From Phycomyces blakesleeanus NRRL 1555(-) (lineage: Eukaryota > Mucoromycota > Mucoromycetes > Mucorales > Phycomycetaceae): a stretch of 64,000 nucleotides of DNA. The position numbers and the translations under genes are program-made. The stretch is taken from assembly GCF_001638985.1 (NCBI RefSeq), contig NW_017265166.1, forward strand, positions 186,001-250,000. Reading direction: 5' to 3'. The first letter of the stretch is position 1. Each line of letters starts with the position of its first letter. The notes beneath the pieces were generated by a model. That model made no database searches, was not told the DNA's origin, and worked only from the letters and a program-made list of their open reading frames with translations. Shown in pieces: positions 1 to 10,652 of the stretch.

Positions 1-509
1 GCATTTTTTGTACTATTTCTTGTATCCTTTATTTTGCAATATTTTTATTAAAACAAAACAACAATGAACTACAACTAAATTATTGACTTTGTTCTTGGAG
101 AAGGATGAGTCGAAGATTTTTTACAAGCATCGTATAATGCTTGTCCTTAGATTTTTCTAATCGACAAATGACTCAGAAGAGCAAACAAATTCATTTAAAA
201 GGCAATGAAATAGAAGTAAAAAAATAAAATAACACATTAACGTAGCTATTATTCTCATGAAAAGTAACAGTGTGACTATGACTGTTTAGTATGCTGTATA
301 TGGGACGTTATTTCCCATTTTACTTCCTGTCGAAGGTGTATTTTCACCTTCGATACGTACAAGATTTTTTATCATTTTGAAAATTTTATCTTACATAATT
401 ACTATATATATCAAGAATCCTTATGTACATTTTGGGAATGGGTCTGGTCGACGTAAAAGGGTAAGGGTTGGGGTCATGAAGAGCACCTTTAATGAAACTA
501 AAGGACAAG

Positions 510-857
510 CTATTTATTTAATTTGGAATTTAATACTAATCTTTGCATGTCTCCAATTATATATAGACTGTTAAGGCACAGTTGCTTTTCGGTCAAGACT
601 ATATCAATGCTGCGCTCACTTAGCTGGAATATTATGGCATCATAGACGTTCCCTAAATGTAGCACGCCTAAAGATAAGTATTTGAATATATATATGACAG
701 CTAACAATATATCATCTGGTGCACCAACAGTGGTAATAAAGATATGTTCCTTCGAATCGCAGGCTACCATAAGGCTAATCAAGGTATTGCTTTTTGCAAT
801 CAATATATGGGTTACTATTGACTTTTGGTTTCTGGATCTTAATGAGTGTCCAATCAT
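510..857 (-). pseudogene. possible decayed coding fragment, unrecognised
   Basis: An open frame of about 115 codons on the minus strand with mixed, non-repetitive composition (hydrophobic stretches separated by charged residues). No family motif is recognised. A neighbouring frame around 790-860 also reads like protein, so a frameshift near 840 is possible. Together with 1180-1518 it may be the remains of one gene read right to left. It could equally be chance in AT-rich DNA. Confidence 0.2.
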
Positions 858-1179
858 TAGCTCTCGCCATGTCCTTCAAGTGTTGCTTATTTTTGCTTTA
901 AATACGGGATGCAAAGCCTTCCGAAACCTCTCTTTGCTTTTTAACCACGGATAATCATACTATGATCTTACTGGATATCTTGTTTGACAACGTGCCAACT
1001 AACCGGTTTGTAAACATATTCCACAAACCATGGGTAAAACCAAGTGTTACTTTTGCAACTCTGTAGCCAAAGGGAGTGTTTATGAATCTCCTAAGAACAA
1101 TAACTACGTGGTGTGAAAAACTTCTGAAGTTGGATTACGCACCATTAATGTTACAGTACGCTTTGATATCTATGAATTG

Positions 1180-1518
1180 TTAACAACTTTCTCCAAAAAT
1201 CGATATCAATATACTCTGTGTTCCGAAATTATTGTCTTCAGCATATTCATCATTAAAATTGGAGTGGTTGACGACCCACAAATAGTAAGTATCTTGGTCA
1301 CCACATCTACGAATGACAATAAGTTCATGAATTATGGATAGAACACCTATGTAAATCAAGATGCCTTCCTTTACCACGCTATCTGCATTAAAGGTTTGTT
1401 CCAAGGTAAATACATTAAAAACAGACAAGTATATCATCTTTGCTTGATTGTCATTCTCTTCGTAGAGGTTTTTCTTGAGACGCAGTATTTTCTCACTTGA
1501 ATAATCCACATCTGACAC
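1180..1518 (-). pseudogene. possible decayed coding fragment, unrecognised
   Basis: An open frame of about 112 codons on the minus strand, rich in D/E/N with a hydrophobic centre. There is no ATG at its 5' end: the first usable codon is GTG and an in-frame TAA lies about 20 nt upstream. It is therefore an internal exon or a truncated remnant. It has no recognisable family motif. It lies about 320 nt upstream, in reading direction, of the 510-857 fragment, and the two may belong to one lost gene. Confidence 0.22.
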
Positions 1519-1944
1519 TTTAATAGAGGCTTATTATTTCACAGAACGCTTGTTATCTTCAAAATAGGAACTTAACGTTTAAATGCCTGCTGTTGCAATC
1601 AGCTATATCGGGTCTATTTCATCTTTGGCAATTACGACAAGCTAAACGTTAAGGTTTGTATATGTCATTATAAAGAGTAGCTTATATTTAGTTTTTCTTT
1701 TAAATAAAAACAGTAGAAAGAACCTTTTGTTTTCATGTATTTGATAAAATCTCTATCTATTCAGTGTAGTGTCCATTAAAACCAACGTTCTGTTCTGTAA
1801 AATATATCTATATTTTTATTTTTGTACTATGCTCCAATTAGTTAAAAAGACGTTCTATTGTTTGGAATCACATGCTGTGAGCATATGTTCAGCCCTCGTT
1901 TTACACATCACTTCTTTTTGAAATGATCATTGTTTTATATATCT

Positions 1945-2155
1945 CTTCATTCGCACTGCAAATCGTTATTCATATAATATTGCAACTCAAAGTCGACTGA
2001 AAGCGACGCAATATAAAAAGACAGCACACTCTTTTTAAAAAAAATGAAAATACTATTTATTTTATCATTTTGACGAATATTCGTTGTATACGCGGGTCTA
2101 ACAAAAAAATAAGCCCTCGGTTTAACTTTTGCGTCCCTATAAACTTAACGTTTTA
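1945..2155. repeat. diverged copy of the end of the tandem unit
   Basis: This stretch aligns with 9471-9672, the segment just before the 74-bp array in unit 2, sharing landmarks such as CATTCATATAAT and AATAAGCCCT. It carries many substitutions and small indels, whereas unit-to-unit copies are nearly identical. It marks the old left edge of the tandem array, which has escaped homogenisation. Confidence 0.7.
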
Positions 2156-3209
2156 AAAATTGAAACCAACAATCTCAGTAACGTTCTCTTTTTTGAAACC
2201 TGTACCAACACTAACTCCACCGCACTATCAAAATTGAAACCAACAACCACAGTAACGTTCTCTTTTTTGAAACCTGTACCAACACCAACTCCACCGCACT
2301 ATCAAAATTGAAACCAACAACCACAGTAACGTTCTCTTTTTTGAAACCTGTACCAACACCAACTCCACCGCACTATCAAAATTGAAACCAACAACCACAG
2401 TAACGTTCTCTTTTTTGAAACCTGTACCAACACTAACTCCACCGCACTATCAAAATTGAAACCAACAATCTCAGTAACGTTCTCTTTTTTGAAACCTGCA
2501 CCAACACCAACTCCACCGCACTATCAAAATTGAAACCAACAACCACAGTAACGTTCTCTTTTTTGAAACCTGTACCAACACCAACTCCACCGCACTACCA
2601 AAATTGAAACCAACAACCACAGTAACGTTCTCTTTTTTGAAACCTGTACCAACACCAACTCCACCGCACTATCAAAATTGAAACCAACAACCACAGTAAC
2701 GTTCTCTTTTTTGAAACCTGTACCAACACCAACTCCACCGCACTATCAAAATTGAAACCAACAACCACAGTAACGTTCTCTTTTTTGAAACCTGTACCAA
2801 CACTAACTCCACCGCACTATCAAAATTGAAACCAACAACCACAGTAACGTTCTCTTTTTTGAAACCTGTACCAACACCAACTCCACCGCACTATCAAAAT
2901 TGAAACCAACAACCACAGTAACGTTCTCTTTTTTGAAACCTGTACCAACACTAACTCCACCGCACTATCAAAATTGAAACCAACAATCTCAGTAACGTTC
3001 TCTTTTTTGAAACCTGCACCAACACCAACTCCACCGCACTATCAAAATTGAAACCAACAACCACAGTAACGTTCTCTTTTTTGAAACCTGTACCAACACC
3101 AACTCCACCGCACTATCAAAATTGAAACCAACAACCACAGTAACGTTCTCTTTTTTGAAACCTGCACCAACACCAACTCCACCGCACTACCAAAATTGAA
3201 ACCAGCAAC
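2156..3209. repeat. 74-bp minisatellite, 14 copies
   Basis: Successive AAAATTGAAACCAAC starts at 2156, 2230, 2304 and so on to 3192 are spaced exactly 74 bp. Copies differ at a few fixed sites: AATCTCAG or AACCACAG, ACTAACT or ACCAACT, CTGTACC or CTGCACC. The unit is not a multiple of three, so apparent protein repeats across it are frame-shifting and not credible coding sequence. Confidence 0.95.
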
Positions 3210-4073
3210 TATACTATTCCTTTACTTTATTACAACAGTAAAATAAAAGTTAAAATAATAGTCATACAACAAAACTTCAACGCTCAAAAGCAATACACTA
3301 TTTTCTTCTACATTTGGAGTGTCATATACTACTATTCTCAGAATCGATTTTCAACTTTCGCACATATATACTATTCATATCATCATACTTTCAAAACCTT
3401 CTTCAGTGGTAATAAACTCATTCCATTCCGTCTTATTCCATCTCATTGCATTCTGTCACATATAACTTTCAGAGCTCTCAACTTTTATTATACCTTTGTG
3501 TGACTGATTCTAAACCAAGTGAATACAGCCGAGCAAAACAGCCTACTGTAGAAATCTGTGGTTTTTTATTAGTGTATACCATGAATGTCAAAACTCTGTC
3601 ATACGGATCACATACACGGGCCACCTACAAATACTGCCTACAAATAACATCTTTCTTTAGCCCACTACATACTCTTCACTATATGAAAAGAATATACAAC
3701 TATTAAGGCTTTATACTTTTAAATAAAGTAAAATAAAATAAAATCGCAGTCTTGTTCTAATATATTATATTAGATTATATTATTTTATTTCATATACTCT
3801 TAATAATGAATTGAATTTTAATTTTATATCAATAATTTTTGGAAAGAATATATCTATAATTCTCTTTCTTTTTGCTTTATTTTTCTGTTTGTGTCTGTGC
3901 TCATATTTGTTCAGATTGTTTTCTGATAGGTATATCTTCCTTGTATAAGCTTTGTAAAAATATAGTATACTAAAACTTATATTAAATAGAATGAATGGGT
4001 TACAAAATAATATAAAAAGTAATAAATTATGTACACGGTAGAATTTAATACTCAAGATATATAATATTTATTA

Positions 4074-4811
4074 GTCAACCAATAAAGGGTGAGTATGTAC
4101 AACGAGCAAAACACATATAGTTTAACCAATAAAGGGTGAGTATGCACAATGAGCAAAATACATATAGTTTAACCAATAAGTAATGAGTATGCGCAATGAG
4201 TAAAGTACATATAGTTTAACCAATAAGTAATGAGTATGCGCAATGAGTAAAGTACATATAGTTTAACCAATAAGTAATGAGTATGCGCAATGAGTAAAAT
4301 ACATATAGTTTAACCAATAAGTAATGAGTATGCGCAATGAGTAAAATACATATAGTTTAACCAATAAGTAATGAGTATATATGATTATTAACTACATTAA
4401 ACTCTTGGCTTCAAAATAAAGTAAACATGTATGATTACTAAGATATATATTATTAGTCAACCAATAAATAGTAAATATATATCATTATTAAGAACTATAT
4501 CTTTGTAAACCAATAAACCATCCAGATTCACTATAAGTAAGAAACATTTTATTGGTTAAAAGACAAGTAGATATGCAAGAATAATCAAAGCTATATTCTC
4601 AGTTAACCAATAAAGGGTAGATATTCATATTCATAAGACATATATTTTTAGTTAACCAATAAATAGTAATTATATATCATTATCAAGAACTATATTTTTT
4701 GTTAACCAATAAAGAATACAGCCTCAAGGTTAGTAAAGTTGTTTTATAGCTAAATCAAGAAAGGTGGATATGCAAGATTAATAGGAATTACAATTTTTTT
4801 TAACCAATAAA
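4074..4811. repeat. 47-bp repeats and scattered TTAACCAATAA boxes
   Basis: The core TTTAACCAATAA recurs at 4121, 4168, 4215, 4262, 4309 and 4356, exactly 47 bp apart. Beyond that, single boxes continue irregularly to 4811, with one in reverse orientation near 4552. Each box holds a CCAAT core. Copies of the whole block occur at about 11517-12254, 18713-19450 and 21378-22115. Whether CCAAT-binding (HAP/NF-Y) proteins use it is inference. Confidence 0.85.
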
Positions 4812-4840
4812 AAAAAGCATGTGTAATATCACTGATATGA

Positions 4841-4883
4841 TTCTGTCCGGATCGGCCGCCTATTCAGTTCGATCTGGACAGAA
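4841..4883. repeat. GC-rich hairpin followed by T tract
   Basis: Arms 4841-4854 (TTCTGTCCGGATCG) and 4870-4883 (CGATCTGGACAGAA) are inverted repeats with one mismatch, enclosing a 15-nt loop that contains GGCCGCC-like sequence. The right arm is followed by a run of T. It is a GC island in very AT-rich DNA. It recurs at 12284, 19480 and 22145. It could be a relic transposon end, a structured RNA or a replication-related site; nothing in the sequence decides. Confidence 0.7.
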
Positions 4884-5447
4884 ATTTTTTTTCCAAAAAT
4901 CTCGGACCGTTGGAATCCAGAAGAAAATAATATCGTAGAAACATATGTGCTAGTAATAATGACTTTACTTTCTTATAAATATATAGCTTGTATTATATAT
5001 CTTTCAAATAATTTCGAAATAACCCATATGTCTGATCCCCTTAAGACTCTAATTAAGATTATATTGGGTTTAAGCTATAGATAATGATATAAGATATATT
5101 TTAATTTATTTTTATAGCCGATTTATTCCACAGTATATATTTATAAATCATTTACAATCGCATTGCTATTTAATTTTTTTTGTTAATAGTTTTAATGTGT
5201 GATAGAAGCTATATATAATAATATAACTTAAACCATGTTTTCTAGTATGTTTAATAGCTAAAGTACTATTCAGATCTGTACACATTCTTCTATAATTACA
5301 CTTAGTGAAATTGTATCAAAAAGCATCAATAATTTTACACCAAAAAAGCAAGAGTGTATAGAACAATATTACCGAGTCACATTAAAAGGGATGATATTCA
5401 TAAACCAAAAATGACTATCAAACTAAATATATATAAACTGTTATTGT

Positions 5448-5960
5448 ATTTTGGATACATTATCATCTATATATACTGTTTATTCAACACGCAGACACAC
5501 ACCAGAAGTTACTCTCGATATATATATATATATATATGAGCCTCCATCATATTTTGGATATAGTATCTTATATATTTTATTATTATTATTTAATATTCGG
5601 ACACACACCAGAAGATACTCCCGAACTATATACATATATGAGCCTCTATCATATTTTGGATATAGTATCTTATATATTTTATTATTATTATTTAATATTC
5701 GGACACACACCAGAAGATACTCCCGAACTATATACATATATGAGCCTCTATCATATTTTGGATATAGTATCTTATATATTTTATTATTATTATTCAACAC
5801 ACGGACACACACCAGAAGGTGCTCCCGAAATATATATATATACAAGCTTCTATCATATTTTGGATACACTATCATATATATTTATTTCCCTTTTATTCAA
5901 TATACGGTTACACACCAGAAGCTACTCCAAAACTATATATATATAACTTGCTATCATATT
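5448..5960. repeat. 102-bp tandem repeats
   Basis: Near-identical units start at 5536, 5638 and 5740 (102 bp apart), flanked by degenerate units near 5448, 5845 and 5945. Each carries CATATTTTGGATA and a CACACACCAGAAG motif. Because 102 is divisible by three, long open frames appear in two plus frames and one minus frame. Their products are low-complexity Tyr/Ile/Leu repeats and are not taken as genes. Homologous blocks: 12891-13301 and 20087-20497 (one unit fewer) and 22752-23264. Confidence 0.9.
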
Positions 5961-6867
5961 TTGGGCTTACTATCATATATTTTTCTTTTCTTTTATCCAA
6001 CACACGCACATACGCACATATGCACATACGCACACTCGCACACTCGCCCAATTGTCTACCAATACAATTGCTGCACTGATACAAAATATATATATTGTCT
6101 ATTTCTTTTTGTGTCTTTTTACAACCTAAGGATTTTACTCGATAATTCGGACAGAATGCACTTTTTTGTAAATTGGTATTACCAATTGGTTGCGCAGACA
6201 GCTTTGTGTATCCCTAAGCTAAAGGAACATAGCAGGGTCCATTGACAGAAATACTGTTACCCATACATAGGTTGAAAGACCGTCTAGTGTTCACTTACAA
6301 TCGCCCAGAGAGGACAGTATATTAAAGTGGCCTTCACTGCGCCGTAACCAAAATAAAATAAAAATTCTATTTAACGATGGTGTGAATCCTCTTCCTACAT
6401 TCCCTCCATCCCGCCATCCCACCATCCCGCCATCAACTTTACAAAACTACCAGAATCGCCACCACCAAAAATATTATTCTTTTATTTTATAATCACTGAA
6501 ATATAAAAATCGAAATAATGGCCATATAATAAAAACTCAACACTCGGAAGTCATATACAATATTTCTCTATACCTGAAGTGTTATATATTACCATTCTCA
6601 GAGCTGACCTTCAACTCTCCAAGTCATATAGTATTCATACCACCATAATTCTGACACCTTCTTCGATCCCAATGACGCCATTCAATTCCATCCCATCCCA
6701 TCTAATTCCATCCCATCGGACATAATTTTCAAAGCTCACGCCTTTCAGTATACCTTTACGCAACTGAGTCTAGACCAAGCGGACACCACCTAACAAAAAG
6801 TCTTGCGATGTTAATCTCTCGTCATTAGTGTGCGCCATGAATGTCAAAACTTTGTCACACGGACCAC

Positions 6868-6912
6868 CCACACGGACCACCCACACGGACCACCCACACG
6901 GACCACCCACTT
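6868..6912. repeat. 14-bp tandem repeat
   Basis: Four head-to-tail copies of CACACGGACCACCC in the beta monomer, followed by the remnant CACTTCTCGCCC. The same array is at about 14209-14252 in unit 2. Confidence 0.75.
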
Positions 6913-7079
6913 CTCGCCCATATAAAAAATACACTACTGTTAAAACTTGATATTTTTAAATAAAAAATAAAATCATATTATTGTTCTCACGCATTGTTTT
7001 ATTCAGTTTTCTTCTAATAATAAAGTGTTTCTCTCAATCATTTGTAAGGCAGACAGTGTATTTATGGACAGAAAAAAAT

Positions 7080-7340
7080 GGTTAAAATAAGATTTTATTA
7101 ATATTCAAATATATCGTCAGAATCTTGGTTCACCACCTATAAAGGTGGATCCATCCTCCACAGGGCGTAGACCTGTTCTGACTTCGTGGAAGAGAACGGA
7201 GTGGGGAGGGAGATCGGGGACGCTAGGGGTCGAGGCTAGCTATGGGCTTAAAAAATAAAAGGTGAACAGGGAACGAAACTATCAATCTAAGCTGAGCTAA
7301 AGGGATGAGCGAAAGCTATATCTAAAGGCTACCCACTACG
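7080..7340. other. G-rich block of different composition in beta monomer
   Basis: Base composition changes sharply here: the plus strand is G/A-rich with GGGGAGGG and GGGGACGC runs, inside ~75% AT surroundings. It contains a small perfect stem (CCACCT-ATAA-AGGTGG, near 7133). It has no counterpart in the alpha monomer, so it looks like an insertion carried along with the unit. A copy lies at 14421-14681. It is too short for a coding call. A SINE-like or small-RNA origin is possible but not shown. Confidence 0.45.
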
Positions 7341-7384
7341 TAAACTAACTAGAGAGGGGAAACTAAACTACTACTAAACTACTA

Positions 7385-7572
7385 CTAAACTACTACCACC
7401 ACCACCACCACCACCACCACACCCACCACACCCACCACCACACCCACCACACCCACCACCACACCCACCACACCCACCACCACGCCCACACCCACGCCCA
7501 CGCCCACGCCCACGCCCACGCCCAACACCACCCACCACACCCTCACCTCCATCTCCATCTCCATCTCCATCA
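7385..7572. repeat. C-rich CCA/CCCACG tract, G-quadruplex strand
   Basis: The tract holds (CCA)n, then CACCCA-type repeats, then CCCACG repeats, then CTCCAT repeats. On the minus strand 7485-7523 reads as eight GGG runs separated by 2-3 nt, the classical intramolecular G-quadruplex pattern. The copy in unit 2 (14726-14916) is 3 bp longer. Open frames through it encode Val/Gly low complexity and are rejected as genes. Confidence 0.85.
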
Positions 7573-9672
7573 CTTCAACTTACCTATCCATTCATCCATC
7601 CATCGCACCGTTTACTCGCCTAAATAAGACTTAAATAAGTATACTTATAAACAATAAGACTCCCTCAACACAAAGGAATCGGAAATAATAGACTTACCTT
7701 CCATAAGAGAGAAATAGAGAAAGTATGGCCGACCCCCATATTAAATAAACGAGAAATTCTTCGGGCTTTCATCATGAGATGACATAACAACATACATATA
7801 AGATTGTAGATCAATAGATTGATTGCTATGATTAGAAGCCATATAAAGGCCCTCATTTTAAAAACCCGAATCTCTTATATGGCTGACCATTTTTGTCAAT
7901 CGATTTTGTATAAGAATTTATTTAACACATATATTATAGATTAGTATATTATTTCTTAAAAATAAAAACTGTAAAGATATATCATCTTAGTTGGACTATG
8001 AAAGATAAAGTGGTATATATATATATGTGTGTGTATAGATTGTAATATCATATCAAGGCACTCTTTACATTAGTACAGCTTTTTACTAAAGCAAGTCTCA
8101 CAAATTATAAATATAATCGATATGTTCAAAAAGCAATTGGTCTTTTTTTATTTACCAAATTGCTATAGTCAATAAGAGCACATATCTAGTCTTAGATTAT
8201 ATAAATATAAATATATTACAAAGAAACTAAAAGCTTTCACAACTGGACATGGCAATATATAATATCGAGAGTATTGGGTTTTTATATTAGATAATAAGCA
8301 AAAATAATAATAAGAATCTTTTAATAAGAAAAATTAAAATAATAAGACTTTATACTTTACATAAAATTTTTGATACAGAAGATATATCATAGAATTAACT
8401 TTTAGCTATATAATTAAAAGATACGAAATAAAGAAAGTGGCATAGAAAAAAATAGCGCTCTGAGCACTCTAATAAACTAGAATCATGTTTATCGCACTGC
8501 TTGAGGTCTTTATCAGAAATTGATCAACTATCAGAAAAAATAGACAATTCAAATAGTGATTATAGAGAATGCTTGTAATAGCTTTTAAGACCACTCTCTG
8601 AATCGCTCCTTTTTTGTAGTGGTATAATATATTACTGAAAATTATATAAACTAAATAGGAATTAATTTAATATGTTCTTATAACAGTTTGATCCGCAATA
8701 TAGCTCGGTGGATCGTTGACGATTGCATTGTTCTTTTCTTTTTATTAATATATTAAATGTGTAACAGACACTATATATATGAATATAATTAAAACTATGC
8801 TTTGGAATACGTCTAATATATGGAGTACTTTCTAGGTCCGTACAAAATCTTCTATAATTACACTCGTTAAAACTTAACCAAAAAGCAGCATATATTATAC
8901 ACCAAAAAGTAAGATCTTACAGAAGACCATTACCGAGTTACTTTAAAAGGCACAGTATTCATAAACCAAAAGCTACTTCAAAACTAAATAGATATAAACT
9001 GCTATGGTATTTTGAGTCCACTACCATATATATTTCTTTTCTTTTATCTAACACACGCACATACGCACACTCACCCAATTATCCACCAATATATTGGCTG
9101 CACTGGTACAGAATATACTATATTGTCTATTTCTTTTTATATATTTTTACAAACTAAGGATTCTAATCGATAATTTGGACAGAATACACTTTTTTGTAAA
9201 CTGGTATTACCAATTGGTTGCGCAGACAGCCTTTGTGTATCCCTAAACTAAAAGAACATAGCAGGGTCCATTGACAGGGATACTGTTACCCATACACATA
9301 TTTAAAGACCGTCTAGTATTTGCTTACAATCGCTCAGAGAGGACGGTATATTAAAGTGTCCTTCACTGCGCCATAATCATAACAAAAAAATCTTTTTTTA
9401 ACGATGGCGTGAATCCTCTTCCTACATTCCCTCCATCCCGCCATCCTTTTCGAGAATCTTCATTCCTTATGGGGATCGTCATTCATATAATGTTACAACT
9501 CAAAGTAGACAGAAGTCGGCGCAGTATAAAAAGAGAGCATACTCTTTTACAAAAAAAAACCCAAATACCCTTTTTTTTTATCGTTTGACGGCTGTTCACT
9601 GTATATGTTAGTCAAACAAAAAATAAGCCCTTGGTCAAACCTTCGTGTCCCTATGAACTTCTTAACGTTTTA

Positions 9673-10652
9673 AAAATTGAAACCAACAACCACAGTAACG
9701 TTCTCTTTTTTGAAACCTGTACCAACACCAACTCCACCGCACTATCAAAATTGAAACCAACAATCTCAGTAACGTTCTCTTTTTTGAAACCTGCACCAAC
9801 ACCAACTCCACCGCACTATCAAAATTGAAACCAACAACCACAGTAACGTTCTCTTTTTTGAAACCTGTACCAACACCAACTCCACCGCACTATCAAAATT
9901 GAAACCAACAATCTCAGTAACGTTCTCTTTTTTGAAACCTGTACCAACACCAACTCCACCGCACTACCAAAATTGAAACCAACAACCACAGTAACGTTCT
10001 CTTTTTTGAAACCTGTACCAACACCAACTCCACCGCACTATCAAAATTGAAACCAACAACCACAGTAACGTTCTCTTTTTTGAAACCTGTACCAACACTA
10101 ACTCCACCGCACTATCAAAATTGAAACCAACAACCACAGTAACGTTCTCTTTTTTGAAACCTGTACCAACACCAACTCCACCGCACTATCAAAATTGAAA
10201 CCAACAACCACAGTAACGTTCTCTTTTTTGAAACCTGTACCAACACTAACTCCACCGCACTATCAAAATTGAAACCAACAATCTCAGTAACGTTCTCTTT
10301 TTTGAAACCTGCACCAACACCAACTCCACCGCACTATCAAAATTGAAACCAACAACCACAGTAACGTTCTCTTTTTTGAAACCTGTACCAACACCAACTC
10401 CACCGCACTATCAAAATTGAAACCAACAACCACAGTAACGTTCTCTTTTTTGAAACCTGCACCAACACCAACTCCACCGCACTATCAAAATTGAAACCAG
10501 CAACCACAGTAACGTTCTCTTTTTTGAAACCTGTACCAACACCAACTCCACCGCACTATCAAAATTGAAACCAACAACCACAGTAACGTTCTCTTTTTTG
10601 AAACCTGCACCAACACCAACTCCACCGCACTACCAAAATTGAAACCAGCAAC
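9673..10652. repeat. 74-bp minisatellite, 13 copies
   Basis: Same 74-bp unit as at 2156. First start at 9673 and last at 10635, a difference of 962 = 13 x 74. The order of variant copies is related to, but not identical with, the other two arrays. Confidence 0.95.

Larger units (their letters stand above)
1..1944. other. AT-rich left flank with decayed reading frames
   Basis: No intact gene is visible. Two modest minus-strand reading frames (510-857 and 1180-1518) have amino-acid composition that looks more coding than the surrounding AT noise, and are listed separately. The sequence between them has stops in every frame that would join them. No tRNA, rRNA or clear transposon end was seen. 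Confidence 0.5.
2156..9672. repeat. tandem unit 1 (7517 bp), full copy
   Basis: This is the first complete copy of the large tandem unit, measured from the start of one 74-bp array to the next. Comparison with unit 2 gives constant offsets of 7443, then 7341, then 7344. The shifts are explained exactly by one fewer 102-bp repeat and one extra 3-bp CCA repeat; the lengths also differ by one 74-bp copy. Apart from such copy-number changes the units look essentially identical. Internally the unit is a dimer: the segment from about 3216 to 6430 (alpha) is homologous but diverged from about 6470 to 9430 (beta). No convincing gene lies inside; open frames in it come from repeats whose several frames are open. 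Confidence 0.9.

Noticed and set aside
2129..3209. CRISPR-like array
   Set aside because: The 74-bp units are contiguous with no unique spacers and the genome is eukaryotic; it is a minisatellite.
5451..6245. 264-codon open frame (and copies at 12894, 20090, 22755) as a membrane protein gene
   Set aside because: It is created by 102-bp repeats and AT microsatellite; other frames are open too and the product is low-complexity Tyr/Ile/Leu. The 20090 copy even reads through the N gap.
7385..7573. Val/Gly-rich frame on the minus strand
   Set aside because: Direct translation of the CCA/CCCACG tract; no non-repeat sequence supports it.
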